From: Kiloniella majae
GTDB lineage: Bacteria; Pseudomonadota; Alphaproteobacteria; Kiloniellales; Kiloniellaceae
Assembly: GCF_002118315.1 (NCBI RefSeq)
Contig: NZ_MTSZ01000003.1
Coordinates: forward strand, 186,001-250,000
Length of the DNA stretch: 64,000 nt
Reading direction: 5' to 3'
The notes under the pieces were generated by a model that did no database searches, had not been told where the DNA came from, and worked only from the letters and a program-made list of their open reading frames with translations. Positions 8,749-18,969 of this stretch are shown here, piece after piece. Positions within the stretch are counted from its first letter, which is position 1. The number at the start of each line of letters is the position of its first letter. Made by a program: the position numbers and the translations under genes.

Positions 8749-9710
8749 AAAGTTATTCCATAATCAGCAATGCTTTTAACGGATTGGTGAAATTTCAATT
8801 TGTTCAGGTATTCGATCGGATCTTTTGGTTTCACAAAAGCACCTTCGGGATGGTTTACCCAGTCATAGAGTCTTGTTAGCAAAAAGCGCAGAGATGCGCC
8901 GCGAGCAAGAAGGGGAAGCGCCTCTAGTTCATCTTGTGTTAGCGGACGCACTTCCTGATAGGCCCGAAGCATAAGTTGGGCTTTTGTAATATTAAAAGAG
9001 TTATCCAGCTCAAAACACCAGGCATTCAGACAGATGGCGAGCTCATAAGCCAGTAGATCGTTACAGGCGAAGTAAAAGTCAATCACTCCCGAGAGTTTTT
9101 CATGGATGAAGAAGACATTATCCTGGAACATATCTGCATGGATAACGCCTTGAGGTAGATCTTTGGGCCAGTGTTTTTTCAGATACTGGTATTCTTCGTT
9201 CAATGTATCTGTCAGGCCTGGTTTCACCTGCTCACCTTTGCCTTCGCAAGCGTCCAGTACCTCTTTCCACCCCTTGACGGATAATGCATTGGGCCTGGTC
9301 AGAGAAAAATCCTGTCCTGCAAGGTGCATTTCAGCCATGGTTTTTCCCAAGGCACGACAATGGAATGGTTGAATTCGTCTTGGCCACATTCCGTCCAGAA
9401 AGGCGGTGATTGCCGCGGGACGTCCGCAGAGTTCTCTCAGATTGTTTCCGTCTTTGCCCGCAATGGGGACTGGGCAGGAAATGCCTTTGGCGGCCAAGTG
9501 CTGCATATAACCAAGAAAGAAAGGGAGATCAGCCTTCTCAACACGTTTTTCATAGAGTGTAAGAATATAGTGTCCCTCGGTTGTATTGAGAATATAGTTC
9601 GAGTTCTCGACACCTTCTGCGATACCTTTAAGGGAAAGCACATCACCAATGTCATATTCGGTGAGGAAGCTTTCAACTTCATCATCAGGGACTTCTGTGT
9701 AAACGGCCAT
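8745..9710 (-). CDS. thrB: Homoserine kinase, type II (APH-fold)
   Basis: 321 residues. It has a choline/aminoglycoside kinase-like fold rather than the GHMP fold of E. coli ThrB. An N-terminal nucleotide-binding region ([17 protein letters not shown]) is followed by the catalytic loop [13 protein letters not shown] with H191/D193/N198 and the metal-binding [11 protein letters not shown]. It phosphorylates homoserine for the threonine synthase encoded at the window start. It sits between ispH (50 bp upstream) and rnhA (4 bp overlap) on the same strand. Confidence 0.95.
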   Translation of the reverse strand: MAVYTEVPDDEVESFLTEYDIGDVLSLKGIAEGVENSNYILNTTEGHYILTLYEKRVEKADLPFFLGYMQHLAAKGISCPVPIAGKDGNNLRELCGRPAAITAFLDGMWPRRIQPFHCRALGKTMAEMHLAGQDFSLTRPNALSVKGWKEVLDACEGKGEQVKPGLTDTLNEEYQYLKKHWPKDLPQGVIHADMFQDNVFFIHEKLSGVIDFYFACNDLLAYELAICLNAWCFELDNSFNITKAQLMLRAYQEVRPLTQDELEALPLLARGASLRFLLTRLYDWVNHPEGAFVKPKDPIEYLNKLKFHQSVKSIADYGITL

Positions 9711-9760
9711 TGTTATCTCAGTGAAAAGTAATGTTTTGGTAAAGCAATCTGATGGATGCT

Positions 9761-10729
9761 TTAGCGAATATCTTTTGTTGCAGGTGTATCAAGCAGTGTC
9801 TTGGGAACTTTAAAAACAACGTTTTCGTCACGGATATTAATTTCTTCGATTGATACGTTGTAATGTTCTTTGAAGGCATCAATAACTTCTTCAACGAGGA
9901 TTTCCGGAGCAGATGCACCTGCTGTAATCCCCAGGGTTTTTACCCCATTTAAAGCATCCCATTTAATATCGGTAGCTCGCTGTACCAATGCAGCTTTTTC
10001 ACACCCCTGTTTATAGGCAACTTCTACAAGGCGTTTTGAATTTGAAGAGTTGGGTGCGCCGATTACCAGCAACGCATCGCATCTTGTCGCGATTGCTTTG
10101 ACGGCTTCTTGTCTATTGGTCGTCGCGTAACAGATATCCTCTTTTTTGGGTTCAAGCATATTCGGAAATCTGCGCATCAATGTTTTTACGATAGAAGCTG
10201 TATCATCCACCGATAAAGTTGTCTGGGTGACAAACGCGAGATTGTCAGGATCTTCAACGACCAGATTTTCAGCATCTTCTTCCGTTTCCACAAGGACAAT
10301 GGACCCATCATTTAGTTGACCCATTGTGCCTATTACTTCGGGGTGTCCAGCATGTCCAATAAGTATGACCTGACGCCCGTCTTTTTCGTGACGTTCTGCT
10401 TCTCTATGGACCTTGCTCACCAAAGGGCAGGTTGCATCAAAGTATAAGAGTTCACGTGCTTGTGCGGCTGCTGGTACAGATTTAGGTACACCATGGGCTG
10501 AGAAAATGACTGGAAGTCCTTCGGGGACTTGATCGAGTTCTTTTACAAAAACAGCGCCCTTTTGCTCCAGAGATTCAACAACGTATCTGTTATGAACAAT
10601 TTCGTGACGAACGTAAACGGGAGCTCCATGTTTTACGAGGGCCCGTTCTACAATTTCAATGGCACGATCTACTCCAGCACAAAACCCTCTTGGACTGGCA
10701 AGTAATATTGTAAGATCGCTTTTAGTCAT
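9761..10729 (-). CDS. ispH: 4-hydroxy-3-methylbut-2-enyl diphosphate reductase
   Basis: 322 residues. It is the last enzyme of the methylerythritol phosphate isoprenoid pathway, reducing HMBPP to IPP and DMAPP. The three cluster cysteines are C17 ([16 protein letters not shown]), C101 ([11 protein letters not shown]) and C200 ([10 protein letters not shown]), as in all IspH proteins; the catalytic E (VETEEDAE region) and the TTLS motif are also present. First gene of ispH-thrB-rnhA. The same pathway is represented by ispE at 38.5 kb. Confidence 0.97.
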   Translation of the reverse strand: MTKSDLTILLASPRGFCAGVDRAIEIVERALVKHGAPVYVRHEIVHNRYVVESLEQKGAVFVKELDQVPEGLPVIFSAHGVPKSVPAAAQARELLYFDATCPLVSKVHREAERHEKDGRQVILIGHAGHPEVIGTMGQLNDGSIVLVETEEDAENLVVEDPDNLAFVTQTTLSVDDTASIVKTLMRRFPNMLEPKKEDICYATTNRQEAVKAIATRCDALLVIGAPNSSNSKRLVEVAYKQGCEKAALVQRATDIKWDALNGVKTLGITAGASAPEILVEEVIDAFKEHYNVSIEEINIRDENVVFKVPKTLLDTPATKDIR

Positions 10730-10977
10730 TATTTTCGTCCGTGTAGCTGTTGATGAGAATAGCCCATCTGTTGTTATCGCGAAACTAATACAGTGCAGAA
10801 GCTGAGAAAAGAGCTAATCAGCATGATCTTAAACATCGTACGGCTTGCTTCTATCTTGGTATATTTGTATTTAGGAGTAACTGTATGAAAGATATTCATC
10901 AATAGCCAAGCTATGATCTCATTGTTTGGTTAGTTAAATCATTTTAATCCTTGTCAGATTAAGGGATAAAACATTTT

Positions 10978-11529
10978 ATGGGTCGCCTGTTCTCTAGAGT
11001 CTTGTCGCGCGTTTCTTTCCAGTCAGGCGCTGTTGTGTTTGCATCCCTAATTCTTTCCGGTTGCGGTTTGATTGAACCTGAAGAAGCTCCACCCGCTTGC
11101 CCCGAGATTATTGTTCTTAAAGAAGCCGAAGAAATGACACGGTTTCAGGGGCAGGGGCGTGATTTAACGGATGTGGCATTTGAAGCGTCTATCAATAATT
11201 TTGCGAATGTTTGTGTTCTGGATGAAGAAACAAACAATTTGAATAATCAGGTTGTCGTCCGCTTCGAACTTACTCAAGGACCAGCAAGTGATGGTGGTGC
11301 TAAGTTCAATTACTTTGTTGCTGTCGCCACACATGATCGCAAAATCTTGAGCCGGGAATCTTTTGATCTTGTCGCGCCGTTTGAAGGTAACAGAACCTCG
11401 ATTGCTTTGGTGGACAATATTTTTCCGACGATACCACTACGCAATGGCAAGACCGGAGCCGACTATATTATTTTCATCGGGTTTGAACTAACACGTAGCG
11501 AGCTTTATTATAACCGCACTAAAATATAA
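10978..11529 (+). CDS. Putative lipoprotein of unknown function
   Basis: 183 residues. Basic N-terminus, hydrophobic core and a lipobox (LILSGC) with the acylated cysteine at about residue 29, so it should be anchored to a membrane facing the periplasm. The mature part has two further cysteines (PPAC, NVCVLD) and a predicted beta-rich region ending FIGFELTRSELYYNR. No named family was recognised. It is divergent from ispH across 248 bp and followed by the glycine riboswitch region, with no evident operon partner. Confidence 0.75.
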   Translation: MGRLFSRVLSRVSFQSGAVVFASLILSGCGLIEPEEAPPACPEIIVLKEAEEMTRFQGQGRDLTDVAFEASINNFANVCVLDEETNNLNNQVVVRFELTQGPASDGGAKFNYFVAVATHDRKILSRESFDLVAPFEGNRTSIALVDNIFPTIPLRNGKTGADYIIFIGFELTRSELYYNRTKI

Positions 11530-11818
11530 CCTGTTTCAATATCAGCCTCCTTAAATTTGTCGCTTAAGAGTGTGACTTTTTGAACAAGGCTGAGAATTTA
11601 GTGCTGCTACGATAATAAAGCACCTATGTTTCTTATCGTGGACACGCAAGAATCTATGGTATGAAAATTTCCTATCGGAAATAAGTAATTGTATTTGCTT
11701 GCAATTTGTCGTGTTCACTAGAATTTGTGTCGTCTGTGGTTGACTTTTTTTCAGAACAGCGTAAATCTCTAGCCAAGTTAGGTTGTTATGATACAATCTA
11801 GCTATTGCTGAAATACCT
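11530..11818. other. Gap before the glycine riboswitch
   Basis: 289 bp between the lipoprotein gene and the riboswitch. Contains an extended -10 element just before the aptamer (see 11789). No coding sequence or strong terminator was found. Confidence 0.5.
11789..11797 (+). promoter_or_regulatory. Extended -10 promoter for the gcv leader
   Basis: TGATACAAT, an extended -10 (TGN plus TACAAT), ends 22 bases before the riboswitch, placing the transcript start near 11804. No good -35 is seen at 17 bases. An upstream TTGACT at 11740 is too far for this -10. Confidence 0.4.
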
Positions 11819-12022
11819 CTCGCGGGAGAGATTGTTGTAAAGTTTCTTAACAGAAACAGTACGAGCAGCGCCGAAGGAGCAACCGCCCCGGAAACTCTCA
11901 GGCACATGGACCGCAAGAGGCAGGCAACTCTGGAAAGTTTTGCGTACCGCGAGACACCGACGGAGTAAGCAAAGGGTGCTAAACATCTTTTGTGAATCTC
12001 TCAGGTTCGAAGACAGAGGGGG
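11819..12022 (+). ncRNA. Tandem glycine riboswitch
   Basis: Two glycine aptamers in series. Aptamer 1 (about 11820-11939) has GGGAGAGA, GCGCCGAAGGAGCAA, CTCTCAGGCA and GGACCGCAAGAGG, ending in CAACTCTGGAAA. Aptamer 2 (about 11945-12022) has GCGAGACACCGACGGAGTAAGCAA and ATCTCTCAGGTTCGAAGACAGAGGGG. These conserved blocks define the gcvT-type glycine riboswitch. It lies directly before gcvT; the following 54 bases up to the gcvT start form the expression platform. In such arrangements glycine normally turns expression on. The site includes no clear intrinsic terminator, so control of ribosome access is possible; that point is inference. Confidence 0.95.
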
Positions 12023-12076
12023 ATGCAATGGTTAAGTCACCGTTGTGTTTTACCTTTTGTGCTCTGGAGCTTGGTT

Positions 12077-13180
12077 ATGTCGGAAGACCTTAAAAAAACA
12101 CCTCTTTATGATCTGCATGTGGAACTTGGTGCCAAAATGGTTCCTTTCGCTGGTTATTCCATGCCTGTTCAATATCCGGCTGGTATTATGACAGAGCACA
12201 AACATACACGTGCGTCAGCAGCGATTTTTGATGTCTCGCACATGGGTATTGTTCGTTTGATGGGGGAAAATGCGATCTCTGCATTGGAAAGCCTTCTTCC
12301 CGCTGATTTGGAAAGTTTGGCGGAAAACTCTATCCGTTACAGCTTCTTCACAAATGATGATGGTGGCATTCTTGATGACCTGATGATCACAAAGGTGCCG
12401 GGCGGATTGAGCCTAGTGATCAACGCTGCTTGTAAAGATGCTGATATCGCGCACATCAAATCCAAAATTGGTGATCAGGTTGAAGTCGAAGTCGAATATG
12501 ACAACGCTTTGATTGCACTGCAGGGGCCGAAATCTGTTGATGTACTGGCACGTTTTGATGCCCGGTGTGCTGATATGAAATTTATGACCTTCATGACCCT
12601 GGAAATCGATGGTGTGAGTTGCCAGGTTAGCCGTTCTGGCTATACGGGTGAAGATGGTTATGAAATTGCAATTCCTGCTGATAAGGCAGCTACGATTGTT
12701 CGCCGTCTTCTTGATGAAGCCGAAGTTGAAGTCGCTGGATTGGGCGCGCGTGATTCGCTGCGCATGGAAGCGGGCCTTTGCCTGTACGGAAACGATATTG
12801 ATACAACAACCACACCTATCGAAGCTGGCTTGTTGTGGGCTATTCAAAAGCGTCGCCGTGTAGAAGGTGGTTTCCCTGGTGATGATATCATCTTGAAACA
12901 AATTGCCGACGGTGCCCCAAGACGTTTGGTTGGTATCCTTCCCGAAGGACGCGCCCCATTGCGCCCGGGCGTTGAAATTGCCAATGCTGAAGGCGAAGTT
13001 GTTGGTAAGGTCACTAGCGGTGGGTTTGGCCCTTCCGTTGGTGGGCCAATTGCGATTGCCTATGTGGCATCCGATTACAAGGCTCCGGACACAGCATTGA
13101 ACGCACTGGTACGTGGCAAAGAGATGCCGTGTAAAGTTGTGAAAATGCCATTTGAACAGAAGAGTTATTTCCGAGGATAG
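12077..13180 (+). CDS. gcvT: Glycine cleavage system T protein (aminomethyltransferase)
   Basis: 367 residues from ATG 12077, which has GGAG 9 bp upstream and gives the family N-terminus (LKKTPLYDLHVELGAKMVPFAGYSMPVQY). A longer in-frame reading back to 12023 runs into the riboswitch and is rejected. Folate-binding landmarks: MRLMG-like segment after DVSHMG, QGP in IALQGPKS, SRSGYTGEDGYEI and LGARDSLRMEAGLCLYG. It transfers the methylene group from the H protein to tetrahydrofolate, releasing ammonia. It is the first gene of gcvT-gcvH-gcvP under the glycine riboswitch. Confidence 0.96.
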   Translation: MSEDLKKTPLYDLHVELGAKMVPFAGYSMPVQYPAGIMTEHKHTRASAAIFDVSHMGIVRLMGENAISALESLLPADLESLAENSIRYSFFTNDDGGILDDLMITKVPGGLSLVINAACKDADIAHIKSKIGDQVEVEVEYDNALIALQGPKSVDVLARFDARCADMKFMTFMTLEIDGVSCQVSRSGYTGEDGYEIAIPADKAATIVRRLLDEAEVEVAGLGARDSLRMEAGLCLYGNDIDTTTTPIEAGLLWAIQKRRRVEGGFPGDDIILKQIADGAPRRLVGILPEGRAPLRPGVEIANAEGEVVGKVTSGGFGPSVGGPIAIAYVASDYKAPDTALNALVRGKEMPCKVVKMPFEQKSYFRG

Positions 13181-13296
13181 TTCCGAAAAACGGAACGTTT
13201 GAGAAATATTTATAGTGGGAAAACCCACGATACCGCAGAGCAACGTCCCAATTACGCAGCTCTGAAATAAAAACAATTTGTTAGAGGATCAGGATT

Positions 13297-13674
13297 ATGA
13301 GCGAAGTTAAATTCAGTGAAGACCATGAATGGATTGTTGTTGACGGTGACATCGGTACCGTTGGGATCACAGAATTTGCTCAGGAACAGCTGGGTGATGT
13401 TGTTTTCGTTGAAGTACCAGAAGAAGGCAAAGATCTTGAGCAGGGCGATGAAGCTGCTGTTGTTGAATCAGTAAAAGCCGCCAGTGAAGTTCTTGCTATC
13501 TGTGACGGTGAAGTGATTGAAGGCAACGAAGCTCTTGTTGATGAGCCAAGCCTTGTTAATTCTGCACCTATGGGTGAAGGCTGGTTCTACAAAGTGAAAA
13601 TAACAGATGCTTCTCAGCTTGAAGAGTTGATGGATGAAGCTGGCTATAAAGCTTTCATCGCCGCCCAAGGTTAG
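13297..13674 (+). CDS. gcvH: Glycine cleavage system H protein (lipoyl carrier)
   Basis: 125 residues, standard length. The lipoylated lysine is K60 in [11 protein letters not shown], and the family blocks [24 protein letters not shown] and [10 protein letters not shown] are present. It shuttles the aminomethyl group between the P and T proteins. AGAGGATCAGGATT gives a good ribosome site. The 116 bp gap after gcvT holds two short perfect hairpins (TTCCG/CGGAA at 13181 and GTGGG/CCCAC near 13216), without a T run; they may tune mRNA stability. Confidence 0.97.
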   Translation: MSEVKFSEDHEWIVVDGDIGTVGITEFAQEQLGDVVFVEVPEEGKDLEQGDEAAVVESVKAASEVLAICDGEVIEGNEALVDEPSLVNSAPMGEGWFYKVKITDASQLEELMDEAGYKAFIAAQG

Positions 13675-13778
13675 GTGGCAGGGGTAATACCTGCGTCAAA
13701 GAAAATAAGATCTAAGTAAGTTTGATCCGCGCCAGCTTATTAGAGCTGGTCGCAGATCTGATGATTAAGGAATTCGCC

Positions 13779-16667
13779 ATGTCTGATACTAATGTGTCTT
13801 TAAAAGACCTCGAACAAAAAACAGATTTTGTTCGCCGCCATATTGGACCAACTGAGGCAGAGCAAACCGAAATGCTTGCACTGCTGGGGCTTGGTTCTCT
13901 GCAAGAGCTTTCTGATAAAACAGTCCCGGAAGCTATTCGAGAGACCTCTCCACTTGATATGGCGGAGAGTCAGACTGAAGTTGACGTTTTGGCTCATGCC
14001 AAGTCCCTTGCGACCAAAAACAAGGTTTTCAAATCTTTCATTGGTATGGGGTACTACGGCACACATGTTCCTAAAGTTATCCTGAGAAACGTTCTGGAAA
14101 ATCCTGGCTGGTATACATCTTATACACCTTATCAGGCTGAAATTTCCCAGGGTCGCTTGGAAGCGATTCTTAACTATCAGACAATGATCAGTGATCTCTC
14201 GGGCATGGAATTGGCGAATTCCTCTATGCTTGACGAAGGGACTGCCGCTGCTGAAGCAATGACTTTCTGTCGCCGTGTTGCCAAAAGCAAAGCAGAAGCT
14301 TTCTTTGTTGATCAGGATCTTTTGCCGCAGAGCATCGCCGTTATTAAAACGCGTGCAGAAGCTCTGGGGTATGAAGTTGTTATTGGTGATCCACGTAAGG
14401 ATTTGGATCCGGCAGCTGTTTATGGTGCGTTGTTCCAGTATCCTGGTACTTCCGGTCGTATTGAAGATTACAGTGATCTAATCGCGGCTGTTCAGGATAA
14501 CAAAGGTCTTGCCGGGATTGCTGCAGATATTCTTGCGCTGACACTTATCAAAAGCCCGGGTGAGCTTGGTGCTGACTTTGCAATAGGTTCTGCACAGCGC
14601 TTCGGTGTGCCAATGGGCTTTGGTGGACCGCATGCTGGTTACTTTGCAACACATGACAAGTACAAGCGTTCTATTCCTGCACGTCTTGTTGGTATGTCAG
14701 TTGATACGCATGGCGAACCAGCTCTTCGTATGGCGCTTCAGACCCGCGAGCAGCATATTCGTCGTGAAAAAGCGACCAGCAACATCTGTACGGCACAGGC
14801 ACTGTTGGCAAACATGGCTGGTTTCTATGCGACCTACCACGGTCCGGAAGGTCTGAAGACAATTGCACGCAGAATATCACGACTTGCATCTATTCTTGCC
14901 GCGGGCTTGAAAGCTGGCGGCGTAAACGTTGTTCACGATGCTTTCTTTGATACGCTGACCCTTAATGTGAAGGGAAAAGCAGAGGCGATTGCAGCCAAAG
15001 CACGTGAAAACAAAATGAACCTTCGTGTTGTTGACGCTGATACACTGGGCGTTTCACTGGACGAAACAACGACACGTGATGATATCTCAACTCTTTGGGG
15101 TGTCTTTGGTGTTGATGGTCAAAGTGTAGATAGCCTCGATAAATCAGCTCCGAATAATCTTCCAGAAGCTCTTGCCCGTAGCACTGATTTTCTGACGCAC
15201 CCGACGTTCAACAGCTATCATTCTGAAACAGAAATGATGCGCTATCTGCGTAAGCTTTGTGACAAGGACATTGGTCTTGATCGTGCAATGATTCCTTTGG
15301 GTTCTTGTACGATGAAGCTGAACGCTGCGACAGAAATGATTCCTGTCACATGGCCAGAGTTTGGTGAAATTCACCCGTTCGTACCCCTTGATCAGGCTGA
15401 AGGGTATCTTGAGCTGATAAAAGATCTGGAAGATATGCTCGTTGAAGTGACCGGCTATGATGCGGTTTCTTTACAGCCTAATTCTGGATCTCAGGGCGAG
15501 TATGCCGGTCTTCTGGCTATTCGTAAGTATCATGAGAGCCGTGGGGATACGCAGCGTGATATCTGTTTGATCCCGGCATCTGCACACGGAACGAACCCTG
15601 CTTCTGCTGCTTTGGCTGGTATGAAGGTTGTTGTCGTTAATTGTGATGACGAAGGTTACGTCGATAACGACGACCTCTATGCCAAAGCTGAAAAGCATCA
15701 GGAAAACCTTGCTGCTATTATGATCACTTATCCTTCGACACACGGTGTGTTTGAGGAAGAAGTTCGTAAAACATGTGGCATCGTTCATGACTTCGGCGGA
15801 CAGGTTTACGTTGATGGGGCCAACATGAATGCGATGGTTGGTTTGGCTAAGCCCGGTAAGTTCGGTGGTGATGTTTCGCACCTTAACCTGCACAAAACAT
15901 TCTGTATCCCACACGGTGGTGGGGGACCAGGTGTTGGGCCAATCGGTGTAGGTAAACACCTGGCACCTTTCTTGCCAAATCACTCCCTCGTTGCTGAGGC
16001 TGGACCAGAGACAGGACAGGGGGCTGTAACATCTGCACCTTGGGGATCTGCGAGTATTCTTCCTATTACCTGGACTTACCTGAAGCTGATGGGCGCGTCG
16101 GGTCTGAAAAAAGCGACACAGATGGCGATTTTGAATGCAAACTATCTGGCGAAGCGTCTTTCCGACCACTATCCGGTTCTTTACACATCAAAGAACGGTA
16201 TGGTTGCACATGAATGTATCATTGATGTTCGTCCACTTAAGGATGATATCGGCATTACGGTCGATGATATCGCCAAGCGTTTGATCGACTATGGTTTCCA
16301 TGCGCCAACGATGTCTTTCCCGGTACCGGGAACCTTGATGATTGAGCCGACTGAATCAGAATCCAAATACGAGATTGATCGTCTTGCGGATGCCATGATT
16401 TCAATTCGTAAAGAAATCGGTCGGGTTGCTTCTGGTGAATTACCTCTTGAAGACAACATGCTTTGTAATGCTCCGCATACAGCGGCATCAATGCTGTCTG
16501 AAAGCTGGGATCATCCCTATACCCGCGAAGAAGCAGCTTACCCTGTTGAAAGCCTTCGTGACGGTAAATATTGGGCGCCTGTTGGACGTGTAGATAACGT
16601 TTATGGCGATCGTAACTTGATTTGCTCTTGCCCTTCAATCGAGAGCTACCGAGACGCGGCTGAATAG
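13779..16667 (+). CDS. gcvP: Glycine dehydrogenase (decarboxylating), single-chain P protein
   Basis: 962 residues from ATG 13779 (TAAGGA 8 bp upstream). It is the full-length fused form with both halves in one chain, unlike the split gcvPA/gcvPB of many Gram-positives. The N-terminal half has FVRRHIGPT and [14 protein letters not shown]. The C-terminal half has the PLP lysine K706 in [17 protein letters not shown] and the MIEPTESE motif. It decarboxylates glycine and loads the aminomethyl group on GcvH. A reading from 13722 adds 19 residues without homology and is less likely. Last gene of the riboswitch-controlled operon. Confidence 0.97.
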   Translation: MSDTNVSLKDLEQKTDFVRRHIGPTEAEQTEMLALLGLGSLQELSDKTVPEAIRETSPLDMAESQTEVDVLAHAKSLATKNKVFKSFIGMGYYGTHVPKVILRNVLENPGWYTSYTPYQAEISQGRLEAILNYQTMISDLSGMELANSSMLDEGTAAAEAMTFCRRVAKSKAEAFFVDQDLLPQSIAVIKTRAEALGYEVVIGDPRKDLDPAAVYGALFQYPGTSGRIEDYSDLIAAVQDNKGLAGIAADILALTLIKSPGELGADFAIGSAQRFGVPMGFGGPHAGYFATHDKYKRSIPARLVGMSVDTHGEPALRMALQTREQHIRREKATSNICTAQALLANMAGFYATYHGPEGLKTIARRISRLASILAAGLKAGGVNVVHDAFFDTLTLNVKGKAEAIAAKARENKMNLRVVDADTLGVSLDETTTRDDISTLWGVFGVDGQSVDSLDKSAPNNLPEALARSTDFLTHPTFNSYHSETEMMRYLRKLCDKDIGLDRAMIPLGSCTMKLNAATEMIPVTWPEFGEIHPFVPLDQAEGYLELIKDLEDMLVEVTGYDAVSLQPNSGSQGEYAGLLAIRKYHESRGDTQRDICLIPASAHGTNPASAALAGMKVVVVNCDDEGYVDNDDLYAKAEKHQENLAAIMITYPSTHGVFEEEVRKTCGIVHDFGGQVYVDGANMNAMVGLAKPGKFGGDVSHLNLHKTFCIPHGGGGPGVGPIGVGKHLAPFLPNHSLVAEAGPETGQGAVTSAPWGSASILPITWTYLKLMGASGLKKATQMAILNANYLAKRLSDHYPVLYTSKNGMVAHECIIDVRPLKDDIGITVDDIAKRLIDYGFHAPTMSFPVPGTLMIEPTESESKYEIDRLADAMISIRKEIGRVASGELPLEDNMLCNAPHTAASMLSESWDHPYTREEAAYPVESLRDGKYWAPVGRVDNVYGDRNLICSCPSIESYRDAAE

Positions 16668-16987
16668 GCCGCTGAAGCGGAGAGACCAGATGGGACCATT
16701 GCTGGGTGTCTCATTTATCTGATCTCTCCGTCCTCATAGGGCGTGTATGTTAGGCAAGGGACGGCTTAACATACTTGGGATAGGGCCGCACCCTGTTCCC
16801 GCCCATTGCTGGGACTGGAGTTCGTGTGCAAACACGGACTCCTTTTTTTATTTTATAAAATGCAGGATGTCTATTGCTGATACGTTGAATGAGAGTAACA
16901 TACCGTTCATCTTTTGATGTATCTGGTTTACTTGATATAGATATCAAAAGGTTTGTTTTCACAGAACCTACAATTTGGAGCGATTTT
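16668..16987. other. Structured intergenic region after gcvP
   Basis: About 320 bp without a gene. It holds a large imperfect hairpin (GGAGAGA..AGAT / ATCT..TCTCTCC, about 16679-16729), a hairpin GTATGTTA/TAACATAC (16745-16752 with 16767-16774), an 11-base direct repeat CCATTGCTGGG (near 16695 and 16803) and a strong terminator (16817-16849). The rest before the amidotransferase is unstructured and ends in the GGAG ribosome site at 16977. Confidence 0.6.
16817..16849 (+). terminator. Rho-independent terminator
   Basis: Stem GGAGTTCGTG / CACGGACTCC (one wobble), 6-base loop, followed by seven T. It lies 150 bp after gcvP, so it ends either a long gcvP 3' region or a separate small RNA. Confidence 0.88.
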
Positions 16988-17758
16988 ATGTGCCGCTGGC
17001 TCGCCTATTCCGGGCAAGAGATTTTCTTGGAAGAGTTACTGTTCAAACCACAACATTCCCTTGTTGAGCAATCTCAACACGCAACTGAAGCAAAAGTTGC
17101 GACAAACGGGGATGGCTTTGGTGTTGGATGGTACGGTCAAAAGGAAGAGCCGGGTTTATACAGAGAGACCATGCCGGCGTGGAATGACTGTAATTTGCAA
17201 CATCTTGCGTCTCAAATCAGGTCTGCTCATTTTTTTGCCCACGTAAGGGCCTCTACAGGGACAGCAACTTCACGCGCAAACTGTCACCCCTTTTCTTATA
17301 AGAACTGGATGGGGATGCATAATGGCCAGGTCGGTGGCTATGAACAGTTCAGGCGCCCGCTAGAGGCGTTCATCACTGACGAACACTATACAAAACGTAT
17401 GGGAACAACGGACAGTGAGGCGCTATTCTATATGCTGTTTAATTTTGGGTTGGAATCTGATCCTGTTAACGCAATTCGAAGAATGGTCGAGACAGTTGAA
17501 ACATTGCAGGCAGAACGAAATATCAAGGAACCATTTCGCTGTACGATGGCAATAACAGATGGAAACAAGCTTTATTGCCTCAGGCATTCAAATGACCGTT
17601 TTGCGCCTTCATTGTACTGGAGATACAAAGACGGTGATCTGGTGGTCGTTTCTGAGCCGTTAACAGACGATCAGGAGGGGTGGAACAAGGTTCCTGAATC
17701 TCATGTGCTTGTGGCAGAGAAATCCGATGTTAAAGAGATTGTCTCTCTTAAAATCTAA
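16988..17758 (+). CDS. Class II glutamine amidotransferase (EgtC/YafJ-like)
   Basis: 256 residues from ATG 16988, chosen because it places Cys2 (M-C-R-W-L-A) at the N-terminus, as needed for an Ntn-hydrolase nucleophile, and because GGAG lies 7 bp upstream. Further family features are NGDGFGVGWYG, FAHVRASTGTATSRANCHPF and MGMHNGQVGGYEQFRR, followed by TTDSEALFYML. It is a stand-alone glutaminase domain; the ammonia acceptor is unknown. No egtB or egtD neighbour is present, so an ergothioneine role is not supported here. Convergent with the atp operon across a shared terminator. Confidence 0.88.
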   Translation: MCRWLAYSGQEIFLEELLFKPQHSLVEQSQHATEAKVATNGDGFGVGWYGQKEEPGLYRETMPAWNDCNLQHLASQIRSAHFFAHVRASTGTATSRANCHPFSYKNWMGMHNGQVGGYEQFRRPLEAFITDEHYTKRMGTTDSEALFYMLFNFGLESDPVNAIRRMVETVETLQAERNIKEPFRCTMAITDGNKLYCLRHSNDRFAPSLYWRYKDGDLVVVSEPLTDDQEGWNKVPESHVLVAEKSDVKEIVSLKI

Positions 17759-17813
17759 TGCTTATTATGATCTGAGTTATCTGTAAGTCAGAAAATCATC
17801 GACACAAAGACAC

Positions 17814-17845
17814 AAAAAAACCGGCTCAGATGAGCCGGTTTTTTT
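17814..17845. terminator. Bidirectional terminator between amidotransferase and atp operon
   Basis: A7-CCGGCTCA-GA-TGAGCCGG-T7: perfect stem with A run on one side and T run on the other, so it serves both the + strand amidotransferase and the - strand atpF. Confidence 0.93.
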
Positions 17846-17867
17846 CATTTGCTTGATCTAAGAGAGA

Positions 17868-18356
17868 TCAATGAAACTTTTCGCCAAGTGAGCCGATGGA
17901 ATCATCCATCAACGCTTTGGCTTTTGCCTTGGTCATACTACCGGCCAGAATGTTTCTGGTTGCTGTGATTGCAACATCAACGGCCTGATCACGAACTTCG
18001 TTCAGTGCGGCTGTCTCTGCCTGAGCAATTTTGTCCATGGCTTGTTGTTCGCGACGCTTCAATGATTCTTCCAAATCAGCAGCAGCTTCTTCTTGAACAC
18101 GCTTTGCTTCTTGCTTTGCGTGTTCAATGATTTCTTCAGCTTCTTTTAGAGCATCACGTTGTTTGCGCTTGTATTCAGCCAGTGTTTTTTGCGCTTCTTC
18201 CCGAAGATTTTGAGCTTCTTCAAGTGTCTTGCGAATGGCTTCACCGCGTGCGTCCAGTCCTGCAACAATGCCTTTCCCGCCTTTAGTAACGACAAGAAGT
18301 ACAAAGATTGCAAAAGCAACGCCAACCCAAAATGTAGGATTTTGAAGTAATTCCAT
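17868..18356 (-). CDS. atpF: ATP synthase Fo subunit b
   Basis: 162 residues. One N-terminal membrane span (FWVGVAFAIFVLLVV) is followed by a long charged coiled coil rich in E, K, A and Q (about 30-140). It forms half of the peripheral stalk linking Fo to F1. Last gene of atpI-atpB-atpE-b'-b on this strand, 2 bp after the b' gene. Assigned as b rather than b' because it lies second after atpE, as in other alphaproteobacteria. The F1 genes are not in the window, as is usual for this group. Confidence 0.93.
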   Translation of the reverse strand: MELLQNPTFWVGVAFAIFVLLVVTKGGKGIVAGLDARGEAIRKTLEEAQNLREEAQKTLAEYKRKQRDALKEAEEIIEHAKQEAKRVQEEAAADLEESLKRREQQAMDKIAQAETAALNEVRDQAVDVAITATRNILAGSMTKAKAKALMDDSIGSLGEKFH

Positions 18357-18358
18357 GA

Positions 18359-18853
18359 TTAGTTCTGCTCCCCTAGTGCTTCGTCAACAGCTTTGCTGAG
18401 TTTAGCGTCGGTTACATCAGTACCAAGCAATTTACTTGTCGCGGCAGCGGCAACGTCTTTGGCAACATCCTTAATGTGTCCCATAGCTTCGCTACGGGCA
18501 GCATTAATTTTGTCTTCGGCAATCTGAACCTTTTCCGAAAGCTGGGTATCAAACTCAGCCTGGCGCTTGGCGCTAGTGGCTGCGATTTCATCCGCAGATT
18601 CTTTCAGAGCGGCAACAGCAGAAGCGCGTGCATCAGCAATAGCTTTCTGATAATCCGCGAGGACTTCTTCAGCTTCTTGCTTCAAGCGTTCTGCTTTTTC
18701 CAGATCACCAGAAACTCTATTTTCGCGCTCTTCCAAAATCGAGGCCAGACGTGGCAAAGCAACCTTGGCCATCAGGAAGTAGAGCACACCGAAGGTAACG
18801 ATAAGCCAAAAGATTTGGCCTACGAACGTATCGATTTGTTCAAATTGTGGCAT
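18359..18853 (-). CDS. ATP synthase Fo subunit b'
   Basis: 164 residues. N-terminal MPQFEQIDTFVGQIFWLIVTF membrane span, then PRLASILEERENRVSGDLEKAERLK and an alanine-rich coiled coil. This N-terminus is characteristic of the b' form found in photosynthetic and alphaproteobacterial enzymes, where b and b' make a heterodimeric stalk. It lies between atpE and atpF in one transcript. The symbol is left blank because both atpG and atpF' are in use for this gene. Confidence 0.93.
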   Translation of the reverse strand: MPQFEQIDTFVGQIFWLIVTFGVLYFLMAKVALPRLASILEERENRVSGDLEKAERLKQEAEEVLADYQKAIADARASAVAALKESADEIAATSAKRQAEFDTQLSEKVQIAEDKINAARSEAMGHIKDVAKDVAAAATSKLLGTDVTDAKLSKAVDEALGEQN

Positions 18854-18969
18854 CGTGCTACACGCCTTGTTCAGTTATCAAAATCGGATCAGATAAAAGT
18901 CTGATAGGCCGACATATCATCAAACACCCATAGGGTATCAGAGAATATCGGCCTAACAATCTGTTCCAA

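Noticed and set aside
12413-13276. 287-codon open frame on the - strand opposite gcvT
   Set aside because: It lies inside a well-conserved gcvT on the + strand, shows no family motif and is a codon-usage shadow.
15471-16169. 232-codon open frame on the - strand opposite gcvP
   Set aside because: Fully covered by gcvP, including its PLP-lysine region; composition is that of a shadow frame.
16988-17758. Assignment of the amidotransferase as EgtC of ergothioneine synthesis
   Set aside because: No egtA, egtB or egtD genes lie nearby; only the generic class II family is supported.
17814-17845. Inverted repeat as an IS end
   Set aside because: The A7-stem-T7 layout between convergent genes fits a bidirectional terminator; no transposase present.
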